A stretch of DNA of 64,000 nucleotides from Geomonas ferrireducens. Lineage in GTDB: Bacteria; Desulfobacterota; Desulfuromonadia; Geobacterales; Geobacteraceae. The translations under genes and the position numbers were made by a program. Numbering within the stretch: position 1 is the first letter of the stretch; each line of letters begins with the position of its first letter. Shown here piece after piece: positions 45,167-53,748 of the stretch. Below the pieces are notes generated by a model. That model had not been told where the DNA came from and ran no database searches. It saw only the letters and a program-made list of their open reading frames with translations. The stretch lies in assembly GCF_004917065.1 (NCBI RefSeq), contig NZ_SSYA01000002.1, forward strand, positions 349,897 through 413,896, written 5' to 3'.

Positions 45167-47242
45167 TTGCACGATACTCCGCTATACAACAGTCGCATCT
45201 TCGACTCCTACCTGAAGCTCCTCAGGCAGAAATACCCCCATATCGACACGGCGGCGCTACTGGCTCACGCCGGGATGAATCCCCACGAGGTGGCCGACCC
45301 GGGACATTGGTTCACGCAGCGGCAGGTGGACCGGTTTCACGACAGGCTGGTGCAACTGACCGGCGGGCGCGGCATCGCCCGCGAGGCCGGCCGCTACGCC
45401 GCATCTCCGGAGGCCCTTGGGCCGCTTCGCTCCTTCATGCTAGGCATGGTGGGGCCCGAGTACATCTTTCATTTCATCAGCAAGGTCGCCCCGAGGTTCA
45501 CCCGCTCTTCCCGCTGTACACACCGCAGGACCGGTTCCCGTGAGATCGAGGTCACCGTCGCCTTCAACGAGGGAGTGCGGGAGAATCCGAATCAGTGCGA
45601 GAACAGGATGGGTTTCTTCGAGGCTGCCTTCCTCGTCTTCGGTCATGACTTCCCTGAGATCGAGCATACCGAATGCGTCTTCGACGGCGGCGAGGTCTGC
45701 CGGTACCTGATCCGTTGGCGCCCCGCACTGACTGCGCGCCTGTTGCTCGCACGGCGCATAACCTTCATTGTTCTGCTCGTTCTCTGCGTCTCCACCTTCT
45801 TTCTGAGCCATTTCCTGCTGGAGCCGGTCCTCATCTGCAGTCTGGTTTTTTACCTGCTGCTCGCCTTGCTCGGCAACCGTGTCGAGCGCAAGGACCTTCT
45901 TGCCTCGCTCACCAGCATGCGTAATTCCAGCGAAAGGCTGCTTGCCCAGGTTCAGGAGAACTGCGACAGCGCTCTCACCATCAACGAGATCGGCAAGGTG
46001 ATTTCGACCCGGACGGAGTTGGAGGACATCCTCGCCAGTGTGAACCAGGTGCTGCACAAACGGCTCGGCTACGGGCGCGGCATCATGATGCTTGCGGACC
46101 CGGAAAAAAACGCGCTTTTGCTGCGCGGCTGTTTCGGGCTCTCCCCCGAGGACGAGGAGAAGATCCGACGCATCGAGCTTCCGCTCGACGACTCCGTCGC
46201 GCCTGGGGTCATCGTCAGCTGTTTCCGTGCCCAGAAGTCGATGCTTGTCGACAACATAGACGACGTAAGGGACCAGGCGATTCCCGAGAATTTCTCCCTC
46301 TTCGTGGCCCTCGGGGTGCGCTCCTTCATCTGCGCGCCCATCGTCTGCGAAGGCGAAGCCCTTGGTATCCTTGCCGTTGACGACGCGAATCGTGACGGAG
46401 GGCTGCTGCAAAGTGACCTGAACCTGATCCAGGGGGTCGCACCGGTGATCGGGGTAGCGATCCGCAACGCCATGCGCCTTGCCAACGAGCGCAAACTCTC
46501 CGATCAGCTCAGAAAGGCCTCCGAACAGTTGGAGCGGCGGGTCTCCGAGAGAACCGCGGAGCTGAGTCAGGCCTACGCTGAACTCGAGTTCCTTTACGAC
46601 TCGGTGTCGCACGACCTGCGCACCCCGCTCCGGGTGATCTACGGGTACGGGGAACTGCTCCTCGACGGTTACGGGGAGCGACTGGACGCGACGGCGCGCG
46701 AGTACCTGTCGAACATCATCGGCGGCGGCGAGCGGATGGAGGCGACGCTCGACCGGATGCTCGACATATCAGAGGCGCGTATTGCTCCCATCAAAGAGAT
46801 CGGCGTCGATCTGAGTGCGATGGCGCAGCGTATCTTGGCCGAACTGAGGGTTACCGACGTGAAACGAGCCGTGCGCGTCGAGATCGAGGAAGGGGTGCAG
46901 GTGAACGGCGACGAGAAGCTTCTCGCCAGCGTGATGGAGAACCTCCTGGGGAACGCCTGGAAGTACAGCGCGGGAAAGCCGGAAACGGTCATCTGCTTCG
47001 GCAGGCGCGACGGGATCTGCTACGTGAAGGACAACGGCGTAGGGTTCGACATGTCGCAGGCGAACAAGCTCTTCCTCCCTTTCCAGCGGCTGCACCACGG
47101 CTCCGACTTCGCCGGGCACGGCCTCGGGCTCTCCATGGTGCGGCGCATGATCGAGCGTATGGGGGGGACGGTATGGGGCGAGGGGAAGCCCGGCGAGGGC
47201 GCCACCTTCTACTTCACCATCCCGCCGGGTGACGCCTCTTAG
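45167..47242 (+). CDS. Sensor histidine kinase with V4R-like sensor and GAF domains
   Basis: The 691-residue protein starts with the same type of sensory domain as the HD-GYP protein at 38211 (shared DPGHWFTQ, EAGRYAASPEA, QCENRMGFFEA and ECVFDGGEVCRYLI). Two TM helices (about 195-240), a coiled coil, a GAF domain and a second coiled coil follow. HisKA has SVSHDLRTPLRVIYGYGEL, and the HATPase ends GHGLGLSMVRRMIERMGG. No response regulator gene is adjacent. The start is TTG at 45167 by alignment with the paralogue (HDTPLYNS against NDPLYNSS). It overlaps the convergent TatD gene by four bases. Confidence 0.9.
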   Translation: MHDTPLYNSRIFDSYLKLLRQKYPHIDTAALLAHAGMNPHEVADPGHWFTQRQVDRFHDRLVQLTGGRGIAREAGRYAASPEALGPLRSFMLGMVGPEYIFHFISKVAPRFTRSSRCTHRRTGSREIEVTVAFNEGVRENPNQCENRMGFFEAAFLVFGHDFPEIEHTECVFDGGEVCRYLIRWRPALTARLLLARRITFIVLLVLCVSTFFLSHFLLEPVLICSLVFYLLLALLGNRVERKDLLASLTSMRNSSERLLAQVQENCDSALTINEIGKVISTRTELEDILASVNQVLHKRLGYGRGIMMLADPEKNALLLRGCFGLSPEDEEKIRRIELPLDDSVAPGVIVSCFRAQKSMLVDNIDDVRDQAIPENFSLFVALGVRSFICAPIVCEGEALGILAVDDANRDGGLLQSDLNLIQGVAPVIGVAIRNAMRLANERKLSDQLRKASEQLERRVSERTAELSQAYAELEFLYDSVSHDLRTPLRVIYGYGELLLDGYGERLDATAREYLSNIIGGGERMEATLDRMLDISEARIAPIKEIGVDLSAMAQRILAELRVTDVKRAVRVEIEEGVQVNGDEKLLASVMENLLGNAWKYSAGKPETVICFGRRDGICYVKDNGVGFDMSQANKLFLPFQRLHHGSDFAGHGLGLSMVRRMIERMGGTVWGEGKPGEGATFYFTIPPGDAS

Positions 47243-48615
47243 CCTACCTCTTCGTACTCGCGTTCGCGGAACTCGACCCCGAGTGACATCGCGAGCTTAC
47301 GTACCTTGTCCACGTCTACCCCGGGTACTGTGACCACGCTCGCCGTCACCTGCGGCACGTGCCGCGGCGCCTCGCGCAGAAACTCGCACACCCCCGCAAA
47401 ACCGCCCTCTCCGAAAGGGGTATTGCAGAGCCTCTCGTACTCCACGGCGTCGGAAGCGTTCAGGCTTACCGAAAGCGCGTCGACGAGCCCGGAGAGCTCT
47501 GGCAGCACGTTTCTGCCATGCACGAGATTTGCCTGCCCGTCCGTGTTGATCCTCACCTTCAGCCCGCGCCTCTTCAGCTCGGCCGCCACTTCCTTCACCA
47601 GATCCAGCCTGATGAGCGGCTCGCCGAAGCCGCAGAACACCACCTCGTTAAAATCCGAAGCGGCGTCGACAGCCGCGATCACCTCGGCGTAATTCGGCTC
47701 GTGGGAGAGTTTCAGCTCGTGCCCCTTGACCGCGAGCTCCTCGAATTTGGGGCAGAAGGTGCAGCGGTTCGAGCAGCGGTTGGTGATGTTCAGGTAAAGC
47801 GAATTGCGTATCTTGTAGGCGATGGTGTCTTCCTGCGCCGCCTGCTCGATGCGGAAGAGCCTGCGCGTGTTGAAGGAGGTGATGCGCCCGACGTCGTCCG
47901 GCGAGAGCCCCTTCAGTTCTGCGACTTTCTCGGCCGCGTAGCGCACGAAGGCGGGCTCGTTGCGCTTGCCGCGGTGCGGCACCGGCGTCAGGTACGGCGC
48001 GTCCGTCTCCACCATGAGCTTTTCGATCTTCACGCCGCGCACCACTTCCCTGAGCGACTCGTTGGAGGGGTAGGTGATGGTACCTGGGATGGAGATCATG
48101 AAGTTCAGGTCGATGCAGGTCCGGGCCATCTCCAGGTCGCCGGAGAAGCAGTGCAGCACGCCGCCGACCTCCTCCGCCTTTTCCTCCTTGAGGATGGCGA
48201 GGATCCGGTCGTGGGCGTCCCGGTCGTGGATGATGAGCGGCAGCGAGAGTTCGCGGGCCATCCTGATGAAGCGGCGGAACACCTCTTCCTGGGCGGGGCG
48301 GGGGGAGCGGTCGCGGAAGAAGTCGAGCCCAACCTCGCCGATGGCGACCACCTTTGGGTTGTTGAGGGCGAGCTCGCGAACCGTCTGGTAGTCCGCCTCG
48401 GTCACCCCCTCGGCGTCGTGGGGATGGATGCCGACCGAGCAGTAGATGTTATCGCGTGTCCTGGCGAGTCCGCAGGCGGCGATGCTCGACTCGAGGTCGG
48501 CGCCGACCGCCATGATGGTGCCGACACCCGCCTCTTTGGCGCGCGCCATCATCTCCTCGAAATCTTCCGTGTACTCGCTGCCGTATATGTGCGAATGGCT
48601 GTCGATCAGTTCCAT
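47239..48615 (-). CDS. TatD-family hydrolase fused to a radical SAM domain
   Basis: The 458-residue protein has a TatD metallohydrolase domain (about 1-258). It carries DSHSHIYG, GEVGLDFF, LIIHDRDAH, HCFSG and the final VETDAPYLTPVPHRGKRNEP, so all metal ligands look present. From about 270 a radical SAM domain follows with the cluster motif CSNRCTFC and the GFGEPL glycine-rich strand. TatD proteins are 3'-5' DNA exonucleases; TatD-associated radical SAM proteins are known as separate genes of unknown function. Here they are one chain. The ATG at 48615 has AAGGAGC upstream. Confidence 0.92.
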   Translation of the reverse strand: MELIDSHSHIYGSEYTEDFEEMMARAKEAGVGTIMAVGADLESSIAACGLARTRDNIYCSVGIHPHDAEGVTEADYQTVRELALNNPKVVAIGEVGLDFFRDRSPRPAQEEVFRRFIRMARELSLPLIIHDRDAHDRILAILKEEKAEEVGGVLHCFSGDLEMARTCIDLNFMISIPGTITYPSNESLREVVRGVKIEKLMVETDAPYLTPVPHRGKRNEPAFVRYAAEKVAELKGLSPDDVGRITSFNTRRLFRIEQAAQEDTIAYKIRNSLYLNITNRCSNRCTFCPKFEELAVKGHELKLSHEPNYAEVIAAVDAASDFNEVVFCGFGEPLIRLDLVKEVAAELKRRGLKVRINTDGQANLVHGRNVLPELSGLVDALSVSLNASDAVEYERLCNTPFGEGGFAGVCEFLREAPRHVPQVTASVVTVPGVDVDKVRKLAMSLGVEFREREYEEVG

Positions 48616-48683
48616 GAAGTGCTCCTTCGGCGTTGATCTGGTAACTTCTGTATCCCATTGATGTTTGCATCGGTGCATGCATG

Positions 48684-48846
48684 ACCATTCCCTCTCCCCT
48701 TGGGCCTGCGCGCCGTAGCGCTTCGGGCTGCAAAGACGGGAGAGGAGTGCCGCAGGCCGGGTGAGGGCGTGGCCGACGGCAACATGTCGCCAATTGCTAC
48801 GCCCTCACCCCCGCCCCTCTCCCGGAAGAGAGGGGGGAGGGCGAAG
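48684..48846. repeat. Composite of GC-rich palindromic elements, copy C
   Basis: The left part (48684-48742) is a diverged copy of the 2826/10819 element: CCCTCTCCCC, GGGCC, CCGTAG, CTTCGG, then GGGAGAGG. GGGTGAGGGCGT then faces ACGCCCTCACCC across about 30 bases. The right part has CCCCTCTC facing GAGAGGGG at 48816-48835. It fills most of the 335-base gap between the TatD fusion and bioA; nothing else was seen there. Confidence 0.65.
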
Positions 48847-48950
48847 CACCATATATTACTGGAAGATATTGCGAGATGCCAGAGCTTTCTGGATTGCCTT
48901 CCCGGTAGAAAACTACCTGTTAAGCAGCAAACCTGCTCTGCTTCGGGAGG

Positions 48951-50318
48951 CTATTCGGTCACGCTGCGGATCGAGGCCTCGATGCCGTCCATGAGGATGG
49001 TGAGCTCGTTCATGGAGATTGAGAGGGGCGGGAACACGACGATCACGTTGCCCAAGGGACGCAGGAAGAGGCCGTGCTTTCTCGCCTCCATGATGACTCT
49101 CACGCCGACGCGCTCCTCCCAGGGATACGGCTCGCGCGTGTGACGGTCCCGCACCAGCTCGATTCCGCCGATCATCCCTTCCTGGCGCACGTCTCCCACG
49201 TTGGGGAGCTCCATGAGCCGCTGCAGACGGTCCTGGATGTAATCGATCTTCTCCGGAAGCTGCTCCAGGAGCCGCTCCTTTTCGAAGATATCGAGGCTTG
49301 CGAGGGCCGCAGCGCAGGCGATCGGGTTGCCGGTGAAGGTGTGCCCGTGGAAGAAGGTCTTGAGCGCGCTGTACTCCCCCCAGAAGGCGTCGTAGACCTT
49401 GCGGGTGGTGAGCGTCGCGGCAAGCGGCAGGTAACCGGCCGAGATCCCCTTCGATATCGCCATGATGTCCGGCGTCACCCCTTCCTTGCCGCAGGCGAAC
49501 ATGGCGCCGGTGCGCCCGAAGCCGACGGCGACCTCGTCCGCGATCATGAGGACGTTGAAGCGGTCGCAAAGCTCGCGTACCCCTTTCACGAACCCGGGAG
49601 GCTGCACGATCATCCCGCCTGCGCCCTGAACCGACGGCTCGATCACGAGTCCCGCCAGCTCGTGCGCGTGCTCTTCCATGAGGCGCTCCAGCTCCTTAAG
49701 GCAGAGAAGGCCGCACTTCGTGCAGTCCCCCTCCGGCGAGAGCGGGCAGCGGTAGCAGTAAGGGGAGGGGGCCATGATGGTCGGGAAGAGTAGCGGCGCG
49801 TAGACCTCGTGGTAGATGGCGATGCCGCCTACGCTCATGGAGCCGACGGTGTCGCCGTGGTAGGCGTTGTCGAAGCGGATGAACTTCGTCTTTTCCTTGT
49901 TGCCGGTCTGCTGCTGGTACTGGAAGGCCATCTTGACGCCGATCTCCACCGCGGTGGAGCCGTTATCGGAATAGAACACCTTGGCGAGTCCCGGAGGAGC
50001 AATATCTATCAGGCGTTTGGCAAGTAGCGCCGCGCGGTCGTTGGAGAGGCCTAAGAGCGTTGCGTGCTCGAGCCGGTCCACCTGCTCCTTGATCGCGTCG
50101 TTGATCTCTTTTTTGCAGTGGCCGTGCACGTTGGTCCAGATGGCCGCGACGCCGTCCAGGTAGCGGTTGCCGTCCGAGTCGATGATGTAGGACCCCTCGC
50201 CCCTGGTGATGATGATGTTTTCCGCTCCCTCCCACTCGCTCATCTGGGTGAAGGGGTGCCAAAGGTAATCGCTGTCGTAGCGCCTTAGAGTTTCCGTATC
50301 CAGTTCGATCACGTTCAT
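48951..50318 (-). CDS. bioA: Adenosylmethionine-8-amino-7-oxononanoate aminotransferase
   Basis: BioA transfers the amino group of SAM to KAPA, forming DAPA in biotin synthesis, with PLP. The 455-residue protein shows WHPFTQMSEW at the N-terminus, DGVAAIWTNVHGH, YSDNGSTAVEIGVKMA, the PLP acidic residue in LMIADEVAVGFGRTG, and the lysine in MAISKGISAGYLPL. It is the last of three biotin genes in the order bioB, bioD, bioA. AGGAGG precedes the ATG, right after a terminator-like hairpin. Confidence 0.97.
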   Translation of the reverse strand: MNVIELDTETLRRYDSDYLWHPFTQMSEWEGAENIIITRGEGSYIIDSDGNRYLDGVAAIWTNVHGHCKKEINDAIKEQVDRLEHATLLGLSNDRAALLAKRLIDIAPPGLAKVFYSDNGSTAVEIGVKMAFQYQQQTGNKEKTKFIRFDNAYHGDTVGSMSVGGIAIYHEVYAPLLFPTIMAPSPYCYRCPLSPEGDCTKCGLLCLKELERLMEEHAHELAGLVIEPSVQGAGGMIVQPPGFVKGVRELCDRFNVLMIADEVAVGFGRTGAMFACGKEGVTPDIMAISKGISAGYLPLAATLTTRKVYDAFWGEYSALKTFFHGHTFTGNPIACAAALASLDIFEKERLLEQLPEKIDYIQDRLQRLMELPNVGDVRQEGMIGGIELVRDRHTREPYPWEERVGVRVIMEARKHGLFLRPLGNVIVVFPPLSISMNELTILMDGIEASIRSVTE

Positions 50319-50324
50319 CCTCCT

Positions 50325-50371
50325 GAAAAAGGCTCTGCCGCCGCACCGTTCAAGGTATCGGCGGCAGAGCC
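50325..50371 (-). terminator. Terminator-like hairpin between bioD and bioA, possible attenuator
   Basis: On the - strand a perfect 13-base stem (GGCTCTGCCGCCG at 50359-50371 with CGGCGGCAGAGCC at 50331-50343) and a 15-base loop are followed by TTTTT. The bioA ribosome binding site AGGAGG and ATG come directly after. The structure meets all criteria for an intrinsic terminator but lies inside an apparent operon. Confidence 0.8.
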
Positions 50372-50399
50372 GGCGTTGTCAATCGTCGATTGTCAATTG

Positions 50400-51119
50400 T
50401 TAGTCAAACATCTCGCGCAGCATGATCCCGGTTGCCGGTTGCTGCAGCAGGTGATCGGTGACGCGGGTCACCGTCTCGCGCTCGTCGGCTCCCTGGATGT
50501 CCGGGAAGAGGCCGAGGAGTTGCGAGCCGGAAAGGGAATCGATCATGTGCGGCGCGTAGGACTCGGCCTGGTCGGGGGTGTCCGGGTAGCGGTTCACGAT
50601 GACCCCCTTCACATTCAGCCCCATGGTGCGTGCGGTGAAGGTGGTGAGCAGGGTGTGGTTGATGGTGCCGAGATTCGGGCGCGCCACCACCGCGATGGGA
50701 AGCCCCAGGTGCAGGGCGAGGTCGGCGACAAGAAGCCCGCCTGCAAGGGGTACCATGAGCCCGCCGGCCCCTTCGACAATGACGAACTCGTGCTTCTGGG
50801 CGAGCCGGTCGTAGGCCTCCTTGATCACCTGGAAGTTGATGCGGACGCCGTCCTGGCTGGCCGAGACCGAAGGGGCGAGGGGCGCTCTGAGTAGGTAAGG
50901 GGTGCAGTCGGGCGTCAACGGCACGCCGGCTCCGAAGCAGAGGAGCTCGGCGTCCTCGGAGATTAGCTTTCCGTCCCGCTCGATGCAGCCGCTCGTTACC
51001 GGCTTCATGACGCCGACGCTGTGTCCCAGCCTCCTGAGCAGCATGGCGATGGTCGCCGACGCGATGGTTTTTCCCACACCGGTATCGGTGCCGGTGATGA
51101 AGATGCTTTTTGCTGACAT
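50400..51119 (-). CDS. bioD: Dethiobiotin synthetase
   Basis: BioD carboxylates DAPA to dethiobiotin using ATP and CO2. The 239-residue protein has the P-loop ITGTDTGVGKTIASA at about 7-21, the switch-like MKPVTSGC, and VIVEGAGGLMVPLAGG. It lies between bioB and bioA with 22 bases to bioB. Its stop codon lies in an AATTGTCAATTG-type repeat string at 50379-50404. Confidence 0.97.
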   Translation of the reverse strand: MSAKSIFITGTDTGVGKTIASATIAMLLRRLGHSVGVMKPVTSGCIERDGKLISEDAELLCFGAGVPLTPDCTPYLLRAPLAPSVSASQDGVRINFQVIKEAYDRLAQKHEFVIVEGAGGLMVPLAGGLLVADLALHLGLPIAVVARPNLGTINHTLLTTFTARTMGLNVKGVIVNRYPDTPDQAESYAPHMIDSLSGSQLLGLFPDIQGADERETVTRVTDHLLQQPATGIMLREMFD

Positions 51120-51141
51120 GTAGGTTCCTTTCCGCTTCGTG

Positions 51142-52128
51142 CTAGTGCGCGCACATCACCGTGGTGAGGCCGAGATCGCTGAACATGGTCAGGTCGGTAT
51201 CGACGTTGCGCCCGAGCGTGGTGAGGTAGTTGCCGATCATGGTGCCGTTGGCGCCGGCGAAGAAAATCCAGGACTGCAGGTCGCGCAGGTTCTTCTCCCT
51301 GCCTCCACAGATGGTGATGCGCTTCTCCGGCAGGATCAGGCGGTACACGGCGATGGTCTTCAGACACTCCATGGCGCTGATGAGGGCGGCCCCCTCGAGA
51401 CGGGTCCCATCGATCGGGTTCAGGAAGTTCATCGGCACCGAGTCGACGTCGAGCTCCTTCAGCGTGAAGGCCATCTCGACGCGCTGTGCCGCGCTTTCAC
51501 CCATGCCGAAGATCCCACCCGAGCAGACCGTGACGCCAGCCTTTTTCACGGCGCGAACCGTTTCCACGTCCTCGCGGTACTCGTGCGTGGTGCAGATATT
51601 TGGGAAAAAGCTCTCTGCGGTCTCGAGGTTGTGATGGTAGGTATCCATCCCGGCATCCTTCAGCTTGAGCGCGGTCTCCTCGTCGATGATCCCGAGCGAG
51701 CAGGAGGGGAGGATGGTGGTTTCCTTGCGGATGCGGCGCAGCGCGGCGAGGATCTGCTCCAGTTCCTGCCCTTTCACCGTGGTGCCGCTCGTGATGATGC
51801 CGAAACAGGCGGAGCCGTTGGTCTCTGCCGTCTTGGCGCATTCAACGATCTGATCCTCCTGTACCAGCGGGTAGACCGGCGCGTCGGTTGAGTGGTGCGA
51901 GGACTGGGCGCAGAAGGCGCAGTTCTCGGCGCAGCGTCCGGACTTCGCGTTGATGATGGAACAAAGATGTATTTCGTTGCCGACGAAGTGTTCCTTGACG
52001 CGGGTGGCGGCGCGGAACAGGTCGTATATTGCCGAGCCCTCGACCTCGGTGAGGCGGACGGCCTCCTCGGGTGTGATGGAGCCACCGGCGATGATCCTTT
52101 GTGCAATTTCAGCGATTAATTTTTCCAT
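51142..52128 (-). CDS. bioB: Biotin synthase
   Basis: BioB is a radical SAM enzyme that inserts sulfur into dethiobiotin. The 328-residue protein has the cluster motif GRCAENCAFCAQSSH at about 49-63, CSGGIFGMGES, and the C-terminal NYLTT segment. It is the first gene of the bio operon and is preceded by a BirA operator at 52171-52202. The ATG at 52128 follows GGAGGATC. No bioF gene is in the window. Confidence 0.97.
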   Translation of the reverse strand: MEKLIAEIAQRIIAGGSITPEEAVRLTEVEGSAIYDLFRAATRVKEHFVGNEIHLCSIINAKSGRCAENCAFCAQSSHHSTDAPVYPLVQEDQIVECAKTAETNGSACFGIITSGTTVKGQELEQILAALRRIRKETTILPSCSLGIIDEETALKLKDAGMDTYHHNLETAESFFPNICTTHEYREDVETVRAVKKAGVTVCSGGIFGMGESAAQRVEMAFTLKELDVDSVPMNFLNPIDGTRLEGAALISAMECLKTIAVYRLILPEKRITICGGREKNLRDLQSWIFFAGANGTMIGNYLTTLGRNVDTDLTMFSDLGLTTVMCAH

Positions 52129-52170
52129 GAACGATCCTCCAGCCGGTCATGTAGCACGCGGGGGAGCTGG

Positions 52171-52202
52171 TTGTCAACCTCTTCCGGAAAACTGGTTGAC
52201 GA
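52171..52202 (-). promoter_or_regulatory. BirA operator with overlapping promoter upstream of bioB
   Basis: TTGTCAACC at 52171-52179, a 14-base spacer, then GGTTGACGA at 52194-52202 match the known BirA box (TTGTNAACC, about 15 bases, GGTTNACAA). On the - strand the bioB-proximal half-site contains a perfect -35 TTGACA, so bound BirA would block RNA polymerase. A weak -10 lies about 17 bases on. Confidence 0.9.
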
Positions 52203-52268
52203 TTTACCTCCGCCCGGTCTCAGGGGCGAACACTATTAGCCTGACTGTGAACGGGGGGTAGGGCGGGG

Positions 52269-53180
52269 CTAGAGTTCTTCCGTGGTGAAGGCGACGACGT
52301 CGTCGATGCTGTCGGCGTTAATGAGCACCATGACCAGGCGGTCGAGCCCGAGGGCGATGCCGGCGGCCTCAGGCATCCCGGACAGTGCGGCGAGAAACTT
52401 CTCAGGCATCGGGTAGGTCCGCTTCCCCTGCGCTGCACGCTCGGCTGCTTCCGCCTCGAAACGGGTACGCTGCTCGATGGGGTCGATCAGTTCGGAGAAG
52501 GCGTTCGCGATCTCGAGCCCGCCGATGTAGAGCTCGAAGCGCTCCGCCACCGTGGGGTCGGACGCCTTGAGCCTCGCGAGGGCCGAGCAAATGGCGGGGT
52601 AGTCGTAGATGAAGGTGGGACGCGTGAGGCCCAGGTGCGGTTCGATGCGCTCCACCATGAGCTCGTCGAAGCTCCCGTCGGCAAGAGCCGCTTCCGCAGT
52701 GGTGTCGGTGTAGCGCCGGAAGGCGTCGCGGACCGTGATCCGCTCCCATGGAGGCGAGAGGTCGATCTTGTGGCCGCGGTAGTCGGTGCTTTCGCTCCCG
52801 GCGGCGGCACGGACCAGTTCCTCGGTCTCGGCCATGAGGACCTGGTAGTCCGCCTGTGCGCGGTACCACTCGAGCATGGTGAATTCGCTTAAGTGGCGCG
52901 AGCCACGCTCGCCATCCCGCCAGCAGCGGCAGATCTGGAAGATGCGCGGATACCCCGCGGCCAGAAGGCGCTTCATGCAGAGTTCCGGGGAGGTCTGCAG
53001 GAACCAGCCGTCGCTGGGGATGGCGTCGATCTGTGCCTCGGGGGCGGGAGCAGGTATGCGAAAAGGGGTCTCGACCTCGAGATACCCCTTTTCATGGAAA
53101 AACATCCTGATCCTGTTGAAGATCGCGCCACGCTGGGCCAGGGCCTGTGAGCGCCTGGCCAGTGGCCAACTTCCCGGCAT
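52269..53180 (-). CDS. epmA: EF-P--(R)-beta-lysine ligase
   Basis: EpmA (PoxA/GenX) attaches (R)-beta-lysine to the conserved lysine of EF-P. The 303-residue protein is a truncated class II lysyl-tRNA synthetase core without anticodon-binding domain. It has FHEKGYLEVETP, motif 2 FQICRCWRDGERG with HLSEFTMLEWYRA, and motif 3 GIALGLDRLVMVL. It sits four bases after efp, its substrate gene, which supports the call. The aminomutase EpmB is not in the window. Confidence 0.95.
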   Translation of the reverse strand: MPGSWPLARRSQALAQRGAIFNRIRMFFHEKGYLEVETPFRIPAPAPEAQIDAIPSDGWFLQTSPELCMKRLLAAGYPRIFQICRCWRDGERGSRHLSEFTMLEWYRAQADYQVLMAETEELVRAAAGSESTDYRGHKIDLSPPWERITVRDAFRRYTDTTAEAALADGSFDELMVERIEPHLGLTRPTFIYDYPAICSALARLKASDPTVAERFELYIGGLEIANAFSELIDPIEQRTRFEAEAAERAAQGKRTYPMPEKFLAALSGMPEAAGIALGLDRLVMVLINADSIDDVVAFTTEEL

Positions 53181-53184
53181 CTTT

Positions 53185-53748
53185 TTACCCCTTCACCCTG
53201 GTGGAGTACTCGCCGGTACGGGTGTCGATGGTGATCAGCTCGCCTTCTTCGATGAACGGCGGTACGCGCAGGACGTAGCCGGTCTCGACGGTGGCGGGCT
53301 TGGAGTCGCTGCCGGAGGTGTCGCCTTTGACCCACGGGTCGGTCTGCACGACGCGGAGGTTGACGAAGTTGGGAACCTCGACGCCGATCGCCTTCTCCCT
53401 GAAGAGGAGCACGTCAACTGGGAGGTTGTCGATCAGGTAGTTTTTGGCGTCGCCCATGGCGTCTTCGCTGATGTGGATCTGCTCGTAGGTGGTGTTGTCC
53501 ATGAAGCAGTAGTGGTCGTCTTCCTTGTAGAGGTACTGCATCTTGCGATCCTCGAGCTGCGCGGGCTCGAAGGTCTCGCCGGAGCGGTAGGTGCGGTCCA
53601 GGGTAGAGCCGGTGATCATGTTCTTCAGCTTGGTGCGGTAGAGCGCCTGACCCTTGCCCGGCTTCGCGAAGTCGAAGTGGGTGATGATGTACGGCTCGTT
53701 GTCGATGGCGATCTTCAGGCCTTTTCTCAGATCGGCTGCAGTGTACAT
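53185..53748 (-). CDS. efp: Translation elongation factor P
   Basis: EF-P rescues ribosomes stalled at polyproline stretches. The 187-residue protein has three beta-barrel domains. The modified lysine is K32 in the loop PGKGQA, the form that takes beta-lysine and not rhamnose. Its C-terminus ends in the IDTRTGEYSTRVKG segment. It is followed directly by the ligase gene epmA. The 155-base leader holds a GCGTGC/GCACGC hairpin without a T-run. Confidence 0.97.
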   Translation of the reverse strand: MYTAADLRKGLKIAIDNEPYIITHFDFAKPGKGQALYRTKLKNMITGSTLDRTYRSGETFEPAQLEDRKMQYLYKEDDHYCFMDNTTYEQIHISEDAMGDAKNYLIDNLPVDVLLFREKAIGVEVPNFVNLRVVQTDPWVKGDTSGSDSKPATVETGYVLRVPPFIEEGELITIDTRTGEYSTRVKG

